The translations under genes were made by a program, and so were the position numbers. Positions 1 through 9,017 of a stretch of 64,000 bases of DNA are shown here, piece after piece. How positions within the stretch are numbered: position 1 is the first letter of the stretch; each line of letters begins with the position of its first letter. The notes under the pieces are model-generated. The model saw only the letters and a list, made by a program, of their open reading frames with translations. It was not told the DNA's origin and searched no databases. Origin of the DNA: Sedimenticola hydrogenitrophicus (GTDB taxonomy: Bacteria > Pseudomonadota > Gammaproteobacteria > Chromatiales > Chromatiaceae); assembly GCF_025175675.1 (NCBI RefSeq), contig NZ_JANIOA010000014.1, positions 43,454 through 107,453 on the forward strand, in the 5' to 3' direction.

Positions 1-479
1 AGGACCCCGTCAGCCAGGATGCCCACCGTATCGTACAGTGCCCCGGCCGACCCGAACGGTTGTGGATGCAACACCATAACGGCATTTTTCGCAGCGATGA
101 CGCGGGAGAGAACTGGCAGGAACTGGTGGACGTGCCACCATCGAGTTTCGGCTTTGCGGTCGCCGTGCATCCCGGCGAACCGGACACGGCCTGGTTTGTC
201 CCCGCCACCAAGGATGAGAAACGCTTCCCGGTCGATGCCCGATTGGTGGTTACGCGCACCCTTGACGGCGGCAAGAATTTCGATATCCTGCAGCGCGGTC
301 TGCCCGACGAATCGGCCTACGACCTGGTCTATCGGCACGGCCTGGACGTGAGTCGGGATGGCGAACGCCTGGCCATGGGGAGTACCACCGGGTCACTCTG
401 GATAAGTGAAGACCAGGGCGACTCCTGGCAGCTTGTCAGCAGCCACCTGCCACCGGTGCTGTGTGTCCGCTTCACCTGA
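1..479 (+). CDS. BNR/Asp-box repeat protein, C-terminal part (partial)
   Basis: The frame is open from the left edge (codons begin at base 3) to a TGA at 477-479, so only about the last 158 residues of a longer protein are present. Two Asp-box-like elements are visible, GIFRSDDAGENWQEL and LWISEDQGDSWQLV (S-x-D-x-G-x-x-W), with a weaker turn RTLDGGKNF between them. These mark blades of a sialidase/sortilin-type beta-propeller. Related bacterial proteins are usually annotated as exo-alpha-sialidase-like or VPS10-domain proteins. No catalytic residues can be judged from this fragment, so I claim the fold only. The next gene begins 266 bases downstream on the same strand. Confidence 0.6.
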   Translation, partial: DPVSQDAHRIVQCPGRPERLWMQHHNGIFRSDDAGENWQELVDVPPSSFGFAVAVHPGEPDTAWFVPATKDEKRFPVDARLVVTRTLDGGKNFDILQRGLPDESAYDLVYRHGLDVSRDGERLAMGSTTGSLWISEDQGDSWQLVSSHLPPVLCVRFT

Positions 480-745
480 ATCAGCCGGGCGCGGCCCTGA
501 GCATCCAGCCGATCATGGTAACTGTCCCGTAGCAGCTCGACGGTTAGCGGCGGGCCGCTCCGCCCTGCCCCCCACCCCCCACCCCCGCGCCACCGCGCTG
601 ACCCTTAACCAGATTCAAGCTTCCGCCCGAAGTGACGCTATACCCGGAGCACAGGCGGTTTTGTGGCCGCCTCATCGACGTGCGATGACGGGTCAGACTC
701 GGGGCCAACAGAAGACAACAGGGGATAACCATTAAGGGGGGACAA

Positions 746-3700
746 TTGCCAAACTCTCATGACCAAGCCAACGCAACCTACGCCGCCCCCTGCCGCATGA
801 ATGCAGAGACCGCCTCGAGTAATCGTGACGAGACCCACTCCGCGCCAGGCGGTGTACTGCCGATCGTGCTGGTCTATGCCGGACTTTCGGTGATCTACAT
901 CCTGTTTTCCGACCTGTTGGTCAGTCGCCTGTTCGAGGACGCCATCACCATCAATATCGTCAGCACCCTCAAGGGGTGGGGCTTCGTCGCCGTCACCTCG
1001 CTGCTGCTTTACTTTCTGATGAGCCGGCTGGCGGGGCAGATCGCCGGCGCGGTGTGGCGCGAGCAGCACCTGCAGGCGGAACAGCGGCGCACCCTGACGC
1101 TGCTCAACGCCATCACCCACAACACCACCGACGTGATTTTCATCAAGGACCGCGAAGGTCGCTATATCGTCGGCAACCCGGCCCTGGCGGAACTGCTGGG
1201 CAGACCGCTGGAGGAGATCATCGGTGCCGATGACTATGCGCTCTTCCCCGCCTCCCTGGCGAAGCAGTTGCGCGCGGATGACCGGCGCATCATGGCGGTG
1301 GGCCAGACCGAAACCTACCACGAAGCCATCATTGCCGGCGATAGCACCCTACCCTACCTCACCACCAAGGGCCCGCTGCTGATCGGGGATAAAGTTGAAG
1401 GCATTTTTGGTATCGCCCGGGATATCTCTCCGATCAAACAGACAGAGACGGATATCAGGAACACGCTGTCACGAACCGAGGAGCGCGAGGCCGAACTGGA
1501 GGCGGTGTTCCAGGCCCTGCCGGACCTGTTCTTCCGCATTGCCGGCGACGGCACCATCCTGGACTATCGCGCGCAATCCGCCTCCAACATCTACCTTCCG
1601 CCCGAGGAGTTCCTCGGCAGGCGTATGCAGGAGGTGCTGCCCGAACCGACCGGCGAGTTGTTCACGCGCAAACTGCAGGAGGCGCTGACCTCCGCGGAAA
1701 TACAGGTATTTGACTACAGCCTCACCCTGGGGGGAGAGAACCACCGCTACGAGGCACGCCTGACCCGCTTCATGCAGCGCGAAGAACTGATCTGCGTGGT
1801 GCGCAACATCACCGAACAGTATCGGGCCGAGGCGGCACTGCGCGAGAACGAGCAGCGGCTGCGCACCCTGATCAACGCCACCCCGGATATCATCTGTTTC
1901 AAGGATGGCGCCGGACGCTGGCTTGAGGCCAACGAGGCGGACCTGGAACTGTTCGGCCTGGCCGGGGTGGATTACCGGGGCAAGACCGACTCGGAGCTGG
2001 CCGAGTTCACCCACGACCTCTACCGCGAGGCCTTCCTCGCCTGCGAGTGGAGCGACGAGCAGGCGTGGCAGGCCGGCGGGCTCTCTCGTGGCCAGGAGGC
2101 CATTCCGAAAATCGACGGCGGACGCAAGGTCTTCGATATCATCAAGGTGCCGCTGTTCGAGAGCGACGGCGCGCGCAAAGGCCTGATCGTACTGGGTCGG
2201 GACATCACCGAGCGGGTGGCGGCGGAGCTTAAGATCACCCGCGCCACCCACGAGTGGACCCAGGCCATGGACCAGTTCGACGACGTTATCTATTTGCTGG
2301 ATATGGAGCGCCACCTGCTGCGGGCCAACAAGGCATTCTACGAGATGACCGGACTGTCCCCGGAGCAGAGCGTCGGCCGGCCCATCGCCGAGCTGATCCA
2401 CCCGCAGGGCGAGAAGGAGCTGTGCCCGGTCTGTCGCGCTCAGGAGTCCCGGGCCGAGACGGTCTTCACCATGGAGCCGGGGGAGTTCTTCAACCCCAGC
2501 GGCCGGCCAATGGAGGTCAGCCTGAAGCTGCTGCGCGACGATGACGGCAGCGCCAGCGGCATGCTGATGAGCCTGCACGACCTGAGCCGCACCCGTCAGA
2601 CCGAGGAGCGGCTGCGACTCGCCGCCAGCGTGTTCGAGAGCACCGACGAGGGGGTGGTCATCACCAATGCCGAGGGCAACATCCTGGAGGTCAACCGTGC
2701 CTTCAGCGATATCCAGGGCTACTCCCGCGAGGAGGTGATCGGAAAAAATCCGCGCATGTTCAAGTCCGGGCATCACGACCAGAGTTTCTACCGCGATCTA
2801 TGGCGTGCCCTGACCGAAACCGGACACTGGAGCGGGGAGTTGTGGAACCGACGCAAGAACGGCGAGTTGTTCCCGAAATGGCAGACCATCAACCGGGTAC
2901 TCGACAGCCACGGCAATCTGACCCATTACATCGGCATTTTCTCCGACATCACCCATATCAAACGCTCCAAGGAGCAATTGGACCACATGGGCCACCACGA
3001 TGCCCTCACCGACCTGCCCAACCGCCTGCTGCTGAACGAGCGCCTGGAGCAGGCGATCAAGCATGCGGAACGCCACAACACCCAGTTGGCGGTGATCTTC
3101 CTGGACCTGGACAACTTCAAGCACATCAACGACAGCCTGGGCCATCCGGTAGGCGATCAGCTGCTGCAGGAGGTGGCGCGAAAACTGGTCCTGGCGGTAC
3201 GCCAGGACGACACCGTGGCACGCATCGGCGGCGACGATTTTGTGCTGCTGCTGGAGGATATCGGCAAACCGGAGAACGCCGGCCTGGCGGCGCAGAAGTT
3301 GGCCGCGGTATTTGCCCAATCCTTCCAGCTCGAAGACCAGAGCATCCGCACCACCGCCAGCCTGGGCATCTGCATCTGTCCGCAGGACGGCAAGGATCCC
3401 GCCACCCTGCTGCGCAACGCCGATGCCGCCATGTACCGGGCCAAGGAGGAGGGACGCAACACCTATCAGTTCTATACCGAGGAGCTGACCCGCAACGCCT
3501 TCGAGCGGGTACTGCTGGAGAACAACCTGCGTCAGGCGATCGAGCAGGGACAGCTGCTGCTGCTGTATCAACTGCAGAAGGAGCTGCAGAGCGGCAAAAT
3601 CATCGGTGTCGAGGCCCTGGTACGCTGGGTGCATCCGGAACTCGGGATGATCTCACCCGCCAAGTTCATCCCCATGGCGGAAGAGTCCGGCCTGATCCAC

Positions 3701-4276
3701 CCAATCGGTGACTGGGTGTTGAAAACGGCCTGTCACCAGGGCAAACGGTGGCTGGACAAGGGGATCGACTTCGGCCGCATCTCGGTCAACATCGCCGGCC
3801 CGCAACTGCAGCGCGGCACCCTGGTGAACGAGGTGATCGCGGCACTGAAGGAGACCGGACTACCCACCCACCACCTGGAACTGGAGGTGACCGAGGGCTT
3901 TATCATGCAGCAGGCGGAATCGGCCATCACCCAGTTGCAGGCGCTGCGCGATCTCGGACTGACCCTGGCCATCGACGACTTCGGCACCGGCTACTCCTCG
4001 CTCAGCTACCTGAAACAACTACCCATCCATAAACTCAAGATCGACCAGTCCTTTGTGCGCGACATCCCCGACGACCACAACGACATGGCCATAGCGGACG
4101 CCATCATCGCCATGGGCCGCAGTCTCGGCCTGACTGTGATCGCCGAGGGGGTGGAGACCGAAGCCCAGGCCGAGTTCCTGAAACAGGCCGGCTGCCAGGA
4201 GGGCCAGGGCTACCTGTACAGCAAGCCGGTCACGGCGGAAGCGGTGGAGGCGCTGATCCTCGCGCAGGCCGGCTAG
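746..4276 (+). CDS. Membrane protein with five PAS domains, GGDEF and EAL (cyclic-di-GMP signalling)
   Basis: This is an 1176-residue sensor. Two hydrophobic segments lie near residues 36-60 and 77-97. Five PAS-like modules follow (about 115-230, 250-365, 372-490, 500-615 and 628-745), then a GGDEF domain with GGDDF at 828-832 and an EAL domain starting at E956-A-L. The EAL part keeps the catalytic signatures LELEVTEG, AIDDFGTGYSSLSYL and VIAEGVET. The diguanylate cyclase motif has D for E at position four, a substitution seen in some active enzymes. The fourth PAS carries a CPVC pair that could bind metal or haem or act in redox; that is speculation. The start is a TTG preceded by AAGGGGGG; an in-frame ATG at 797 is the alternative. 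The protein probably makes or degrades c-di-GMP at the inner membrane in response to small-molecule or redox cues. Confidence 0.85.
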   Translation: MPNSHDQANATYAAPCRMNAETASSNRDETHSAPGGVLPIVLVYAGLSVIYILFSDLLVSRLFEDAITINIVSTLKGWGFVAVTSLLLYFLMSRLAGQIAGAVWREQHLQAEQRRTLTLLNAITHNTTDVIFIKDREGRYIVGNPALAELLGRPLEEIIGADDYALFPASLAKQLRADDRRIMAVGQTETYHEAIIAGDSTLPYLTTKGPLLIGDKVEGIFGIARDISPIKQTETDIRNTLSRTEEREAELEAVFQALPDLFFRIAGDGTILDYRAQSASNIYLPPEEFLGRRMQEVLPEPTGELFTRKLQEALTSAEIQVFDYSLTLGGENHRYEARLTRFMQREELICVVRNITEQYRAEAALRENEQRLRTLINATPDIICFKDGAGRWLEANEADLELFGLAGVDYRGKTDSELAEFTHDLYREAFLACEWSDEQAWQAGGLSRGQEAIPKIDGGRKVFDIIKVPLFESDGARKGLIVLGRDITERVAAELKITRATHEWTQAMDQFDDVIYLLDMERHLLRANKAFYEMTGLSPEQSVGRPIAELIHPQGEKELCPVCRAQESRAETVFTMEPGEFFNPSGRPMEVSLKLLRDDDGSASGMLMSLHDLSRTRQTEERLRLAASVFESTDEGVVITNAEGNILEVNRAFSDIQGYSREEVIGKNPRMFKSGHHDQSFYRDLWRALTETGHWSGELWNRRKNGELFPKWQTINRVLDSHGNLTHYIGIFSDITHIKRSKEQLDHMGHHDALTDLPNRLLLNERLEQAIKHAERHNTQLAVIFLDLDNFKHINDSLGHPVGDQLLQEVARKLVLAVRQDDTVARIGGDDFVLLLEDIGKPENAGLAAQKLAAVFAQSFQLEDQSIRTTASLGICICPQDGKDPATLLRNADAAMYRAKEEGRNTYQFYTEELTRNAFERVLLENNLRQAIEQGQLLLLYQLQKELQSGKIIGVEALVRWVHPELGMISPAKFIPMAEESGLIHPIGDWVLKTACHQGKRWLDKGIDFGRISVNIAGPQLQRGTLVNEVIAALKETGLPTHHLELEVTEGFIMQQAESAITQLQALRDLGLTLAIDDFGTGYSSLSYLKQLPIHKLKIDQSFVRDIPDDHNDMAIADAIIAMGRSLGLTVIAEGVETEAQAEFLKQAGCQEGQGYLYSKPVTAEAVEALILAQAG

Positions 4277-4460
4277 CCCTACCCGTTACCCACAACTGCC
4301 GATGAACACGCGTGATGGGTGGAGGCGCGCCACCCCTGTTGACGATTGTTCGTGCCGTAACCCATCTTCGGATGCGGATGTGCGTGCAGGCTGGGTTGCG
4401 CGCCGGCGCCGGCGGAGAGTTCATTGGGGCGCTCCACCCATCCGCCTGGACGCAGTTTCG

Positions 4461-4530
4461 GGCGGATAAGCTTGGGCATCCACCGGCATTCGTTTCATGG
4501 TGGATGCGCCTACCGGCTTATCCACCCTAC
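4461..4530. repeat. Paired 'GGTGGAT..ATCCACC' hairpin repeat, copy 1
   Basis: Two inverted half-sites, GGATAAGCTTGGGCATCCACC and GGTGGATGCGCC..GGCTTATCCACC, face each other across about 14 bases and can form a hairpin. The same building block recurs inverted at 18096-18159. It sits in the 282-base gap between the GGDEF/EAL gene and the convergent nuclease gene. The core GGATAAGC..GCATCCACC resembles short dispersed repeats common in many gamma- and betaproteobacterial genomes. Confidence 0.6.
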
Positions 4531-4558
4531 AAGCACTGCGAACCCCGCAGCTTGAGTA

Positions 4559-5992
4559 CTAAAAATGGATCACCTCGCCCAGGGTCGGGATCGAGGCATC
4601 CCAGTTGAACTCCTCGACAAAGCATTTCTGCAGGGCCAGCATACTTTCGGATTCGCCGTGCACCAGATAGAGCCGGGGCATGGCCTTGCGCATGTGCCCT
4701 GCCCATTCCAGCAGCTGCGATTGGCCGGCATGGGCGGAGAAGCCGCCCAGGGTGTGGATCTGCGCCTTGACGGCAATCTCGCTGCCGAGGATTTTCACTT
4801 TCTTCACCCCATCCACCAATAGTCGGCCCAGAGTGCCGCGGGCCTGGAACCCGGCGATGATCAGGTGGGTATTCTTGCGCCAGAGGTTGTATTTCAGGTG
4901 GTGCCTGATGCGCCCGCCGTGACACATGCCGCTGCCGGCGATGATAATGGCGCCGCCGCTGATCTTGTTCAGCGCCATCGACTCCTCGACACTGCGGGTA
5001 AAGCGCAGGATCGGCAGCCACTGCTGCCAGTCATGGGTCATGATCTCGCGGAACTCGGGATCATCCTTGTTGAACAACCGGGTGTTCTGCTCATAGATCT
5101 CGCTGATGCTGGTGGCCATCGGGCTGTCGATGAAGATGTTGTTCTGCCGCAGCTGCCCGGACTGATAGAGCTGCCCCAGGTGATAGATCAGATCCTGGGT
5201 CCGGCCCACGGCAAACGACGGAATCAGCACATTACCGCCACTTTGCGCCGCCGCGTCCAGCGCCGCACTGAACTCCGCCATGGTCTCCTCCAGCGGCTGA
5301 TGATTCCGGTTACCGTAGGTCGACTCCAGCAGCAACAGATCCGCCTCGGAGATAATGGCCGGATCGCGCATCAGCGGGGCGCGGCTGTTACCCAGGTCAC
5401 CGGAAAACACCAGCTTGCGGGTCTCCCCCTTGTCCTCGATCCACAACTCGACGATGGCCGATCCGAGGATATGCCCGGCCTCGCGAAAACAGAGCCGGAC
5501 GCCGGGCAGAATCTCCGCCACGGCGCCATAGGTCATCCCCTGGCACAGCGCCAGCTCCCGTTCCACATCGTCGATATCATAGAGCGGCTCGATAGCCCTT
5601 TTTCCCGCACGGGCGCGCCGCTTGTTCTCCCATTCGGTATCCTTCTGCTGCAGGAATGCGGCATCCTTGTGCATGGTCGGCAGCAACGCCTCGGTCTGCA
5701 GGGTCATGTAGATCGGTCCACCGTAGCCCTGCTTCACCAACAGCGGCAGCATGCCCGAATGATCCAGGTGGGCGTGGGACAGGACCACCGCATCGATGTC
5801 GCCGACGGCGAACGGGAAGTGGACTTCGTTCGCCTCGTTGCCGTTCGATCCGCCACGCCGCCCCCCTTTCTTATTATTGTTCTCTCCCTGCAGCAGGCCG
5901 CACTCCAACAGTATCCGCTGCTGTCCGCTGCTGATCAGATAGCAGGAGCCGGTCACCCGTTGCGCCGCACCATAAAATGTCAATGTACTCAC
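4559..5992 (-). CDS. Beta-CASP metallo-beta-lactamase-fold RNA nuclease
   Basis: This 477-residue protein has the metallo-beta-lactamase zinc motif SHAHLDHSG, followed by beta-CASP and RMMBL signatures GSGMCHGGRIRHHL, GGFSAHAGQ and LYLVHGE. These identify the CPSF73/Ysh1-like RNA-processing nuclease group rather than a lactamase. The substrate is likely single-stranded or structured RNA in the cytoplasm. I start it at the GTG at 5992, before STLTFYGAAQRVTGS, because GGGAGGT sits four bases upstream and the family begins here. The open frame runs on to 6094, but those extra 34 residues do not look like the family. The gene is convergent with the preceding one and divergent from the P-type ATPase. 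Confidence 0.88.
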   Translation of the reverse strand: MSTLTFYGAAQRVTGSCYLISSGQQRILLECGLLQGENNNKKGGRRGGSNGNEANEVHFPFAVGDIDAVVLSHAHLDHSGMLPLLVKQGYGGPIYMTLQTEALLPTMHKDAAFLQQKDTEWENKRRARAGKRAIEPLYDIDDVERELALCQGMTYGAVAEILPGVRLCFREAGHILGSAIVELWIEDKGETRKLVFSGDLGNSRAPLMRDPAIISEADLLLLESTYGNRNHQPLEETMAEFSAALDAAAQSGGNVLIPSFAVGRTQDLIYHLGQLYQSGQLRQNNIFIDSPMATSISEIYEQNTRLFNKDDPEFREIMTHDWQQWLPILRFTRSVEESMALNKISGGAIIIAGSGMCHGGRIRHHLKYNLWRKNTHLIIAGFQARGTLGRLLVDGVKKVKILGSEIAVKAQIHTLGGFSAHAGQSQLLEWAGHMRKAMPRLYLVHGESESMLALQKCFVEEFNWDASIPTLGEVIHF

Positions 5993-6179
5993 CCGTACCT
6001 CCCGCCAACGACAGAACCAAAACCACTCCCGGTAATCATAACCAGGATGCGGCCTCGCGTCCGACAACAAGGATTCTCCGTTGACCCGCGTCAAGGCGCC
6101 CGGTCGACAGCGGTAACAGGAATCAACTAGGCTGTGGATACATCGACACCCAATCCATCACCCCGCAACCCCAGGTCCG

Positions 6180-8933
6180 ATGATGACTATCAACCACAGA
6201 CGCCATCAGAAGAAGCACCGGCCGGACAGGCCCGCAAGCGCCTGGCACGCCATGGCGGCAGCGGCGGTTTTTGACTCCCTTTCCACTCACGAGGAGGGCT
6301 TGAGCGCGACGGAGGTGGAACGCCGCCTGGCCCTACATGGCCCCAACAGGCTCAACCCGCCGGCCGCCCGCAGTGCCCTGGCGCGATTTCTCGATCAGTT
6401 CCGCAACGTATTGATCTATGTCCTGCTGGTGGCGGGCGCGGTGACCACCGCCATGGGTCATCTGGTCGACTCCGGGGTGATATTTGGTGTGGTGATCATC
6501 AACGCGATTATCGGCTTCATCCAGGAAGGCAAGGCCGAACGGGCACTGGAGGCGGTACGCAATATGCTATCACCCCAGGCCATGGTGATCCGAGACGGCA
6601 AGAGATTCACCCTGCCGGCCGAGCAACTCGTCCCGGGTGACCTGGTGTTCATCCAGTCCGGGGACCGGGTGCCGGCGGATCTGCGCCTGTTCAATCTCCG
6701 CAACCTGCACATTGACGAGGCGATGCTCACCGGCGAATCGCTGGCGGCGGAAAAAAGCACCGATCCCGTGGAACCGCATGCCCCACTGGGGGACCGCGGC
6801 TGCATGGCTTACTCCGGCACACTGGTCACCTTCGGACAGGGCACCGGCCTGGTGGTCGCCACCGGCGAACAGAGCGAGATCGGCAGAATCAGCACCCTGC
6901 TGGCGCAGGTAGAGGTACTGAACACCCCCCTGACCCGACAGATGGCGCAGTTTGCCAGCCGGCTCTCCATGGCCATCCTGGCCATCGCCCTGTTTGCCGC
7001 CCTGTTCGGCATCCTGGTGCATGGCAACTCCCTGGAGGAGATGTTTCTCGCCGCTGTGGGACTGGCGGTAGCGGCGATTCCGGAGGGTCTCCCGGCCATT
7101 ATCACCATCACCCTGGCGATCGGGGTGCAGCGGATGGCGGGCAGAAACGCCATTATCCGGCGCCTGCCGGCGGTGGAGACCCTCGGTTCGGTCAATGTGA
7201 TCTGTTCCGACAAGACAGGCACCCTGACCCGCAACGAAATGATGGTGCAGTCGCTGGTGTTCGCCGACGCCTCCCTCGATGTTGAGGGCAGCGGCTATGA
7301 CCCACGCGGGGGCTTTGTCGACCGGGAGGGCACCCCCTGGGATCCCGCCCACCCCCTGCTCAGCACCTGCTGCCGCGCCGCCATGCTCTGTAACGATGCC
7401 ACGATGACGGAAAAGGAGGGGCGCTGGCAACTGCATGGTGATCCGATGGAAGGCGCCCTCGTGGTGCTGGGCATGAAGGGCGGTTATGACCCGAGCCAGC
7501 TGGCCGAGCAGATGCCGCGCACGGATGTGATCCCGTTCGAATCGGAGCACCGCTTCATGGCCACCCTGCACCATGACCACAGCGGACGGGGCTGTATCTA
7601 CATCAAGGGGGCGAGCGAAACCATCCTGCCCCGCTGCACCAGCCAATACAGCGCCGACGGCCCGCAACCGATCGACCCACTGTTCTGGGACACGCAGACC
7701 GAGACCATCGCCGCCCGCGGACAGCGCACCCTGGCCATCGCCATGCGCCCGACCGATGCGCAGCAGCGGGTGCTGAATTTCCATGATGTCGAGGGCGACC
7801 TGACCCTGCTGGGGCTGATGGGTATAGTCGACCCGCCGCGTAGCGAGGCCATTGAGGCGATCGCGCGCTGCTACACGGCCGGCATCCAGGTCAAGATGAT
7901 CACCGGCGACCACGCCACCACCGCCCGGGCCATCGCCAGAAGCATGGGTATCAGGGACGCCGGGAGTTCACTCACCGGCGCGGAACTGGAGTCGATGGAC
8001 GAGGCGCGGCTCAGGGAGCGGGTCAGAGACAACAATATCTTTGCCCGCACCAGTCCGGAGCAGAAGCTGCGCCTGGTCAAGGCGCTGCAACAGAGTGGCC
8101 TGGTGGTGGCCATGACCGGTGACGGGGTGAATGACGCCCCCGCCCTGAAGCGGGCCGACATCGGCGTCGCCATGGGGATCAAGGGCAGTGAAACCGCCAA
8201 GGAATCTGCGGAAATGGTGCTGGCCGATGACAACTTCGCCTCCATCGTCAAGGCGATCGAGGAGGGCAGGACCGTCTATGACAATATCAAGAAGTCCATC
8301 CTGTTCATCCTGCCGACCAACGGCGGCGAGGCGCTGACCATTCTCGCCGCGATCGCCTTCGGGCAACTGTTGCCGGTGACGGCGGCCCAGATCCTCTGGG
8401 TCAACATGATCACCGCCGTGACCCTGGCCCTCTCCCTGGCCTTTGAACCGGCCGAGGCCAATATCATGCAGCGACGCCCGCGGGACACCCGGGACTCGCT
8501 GCTCTCGCCCTTCATGGCCTGGAGGATTCTGTATGTATCCGTGCTGATGGTGCTGGCCACTTTCGGGCTGTTTCTCTGGGAGCACAACGCCGGCGCCAGT
8601 ATCGAGACCGCGCGTACCGTGGCCGTGAACACCCTGGTGGTGGCGGAGATATTCTATCTGCTCAACGCCCGCTATATCATTGCCTCGGTTCTCAACCGCG
8701 ACGGTCTGCTGGGTAGCCGCTATGTTCTGCTGGCCATCCTCATCGTCTCATTGTTCCAAATGCTGTACACCTATCTGCCGTTGATGCAGCTGTTCTTCCA
8801 CTCCGCACCGCTGCCGATCGAGGCCTGGCTGCGGATCATTGCCGCGGGCGTGCTGCTGTTCTTCCTGGTGGAGCTGGAAAAGCTGGTGGTGCGCCGATTC
8901 TTCCGGGGACCGCGGCGGCAAAGCGGCGCCTGA
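6180..8933 (+). CDS. P2-type cation-transporting ATPase
   Basis: This 917-residue P-type ATPase has every catalytic landmark: the actuator TGES at 184-187, the phosphorylation motif DKTGTLT with D344, KGASE in the nucleotide domain and the hinge TGDGVNDAP from about 646. Membrane helix 4 carries PEGLP (301-305), as in Ca2+ pumps, and the N-terminal cation ATPase domain is present. Helix 5 retains TNGGE, but helix 6 reads LWVNMITAVTLAL: the Asn and Thr of the SERCA site are there, while the Asp that follows in Ca2+ pumps (NLVTDG) is Ala. The transported ion is therefore uncertain; Ca2+, Na+ or H+ are all possible. ATG-ATG begins the frame. No accessory gene is adjacent. Confidence 0.88.
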   Translation: MMTINHRRHQKKHRPDRPASAWHAMAAAAVFDSLSTHEEGLSATEVERRLALHGPNRLNPPAARSALARFLDQFRNVLIYVLLVAGAVTTAMGHLVDSGVIFGVVIINAIIGFIQEGKAERALEAVRNMLSPQAMVIRDGKRFTLPAEQLVPGDLVFIQSGDRVPADLRLFNLRNLHIDEAMLTGESLAAEKSTDPVEPHAPLGDRGCMAYSGTLVTFGQGTGLVVATGEQSEIGRISTLLAQVEVLNTPLTRQMAQFASRLSMAILAIALFAALFGILVHGNSLEEMFLAAVGLAVAAIPEGLPAIITITLAIGVQRMAGRNAIIRRLPAVETLGSVNVICSDKTGTLTRNEMMVQSLVFADASLDVEGSGYDPRGGFVDREGTPWDPAHPLLSTCCRAAMLCNDATMTEKEGRWQLHGDPMEGALVVLGMKGGYDPSQLAEQMPRTDVIPFESEHRFMATLHHDHSGRGCIYIKGASETILPRCTSQYSADGPQPIDPLFWDTQTETIAARGQRTLAIAMRPTDAQQRVLNFHDVEGDLTLLGLMGIVDPPRSEAIEAIARCYTAGIQVKMITGDHATTARAIARSMGIRDAGSSLTGAELESMDEARLRERVRDNNIFARTSPEQKLRLVKALQQSGLVVAMTGDGVNDAPALKRADIGVAMGIKGSETAKESAEMVLADDNFASIVKAIEEGRTVYDNIKKSILFILPTNGGEALTILAAIAFGQLLPVTAAQILWVNMITAVTLALSLAFEPAEANIMQRRPRDTRDSLLSPFMAWRILYVSVLMVLATFGLFLWEHNAGASIETARTVAVNTLVVAEIFYLLNARYIIASVLNRDGLLGSRYVLLAILIVSLFQMLYTYLPLMQLFFHSAPLPIEAWLRIIAAGVLLFFLVELEKLVVRRFFRGPRRQSGA

Positions 8934-8977
8934 CCGGTCACGCCGCAGCAGAACGGCGGGGCAGCCTACCGCAGCGG

Positions 8978-9011
8978 CAGGAGTCTGTCGGACTTGCCCG
9001 ACAGACTCCTG
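8978..9011. repeat. Perfect 14-bp stem palindrome between convergent genes
   Basis: CAGGAGTCTGTCGG and its exact complement enclose a six-base loop. It lies between the stop of the ATPase gene and the stop of amtB, which converge here. It has no T-run on either side, so it is either a REP-like element or a bidirectional RNA 3'-end stabiliser rather than a standard intrinsic terminator. Confidence 0.7.
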
Positions 9012-9017
9012 ATCCGA

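Noticed and set aside
1469..2776. A 435-residue minus-strand frame inside the five-PAS gene
   Set aside because: It is entirely opposite a well-supported coding sequence and has no recognisable domains.
4865..6130. A 421-residue plus-strand frame over the beta-CASP nuclease gene
   Set aside because: It is antisense to a gene with clear catalytic motifs and a good Shine-Dalgarno; it is a shadow frame.
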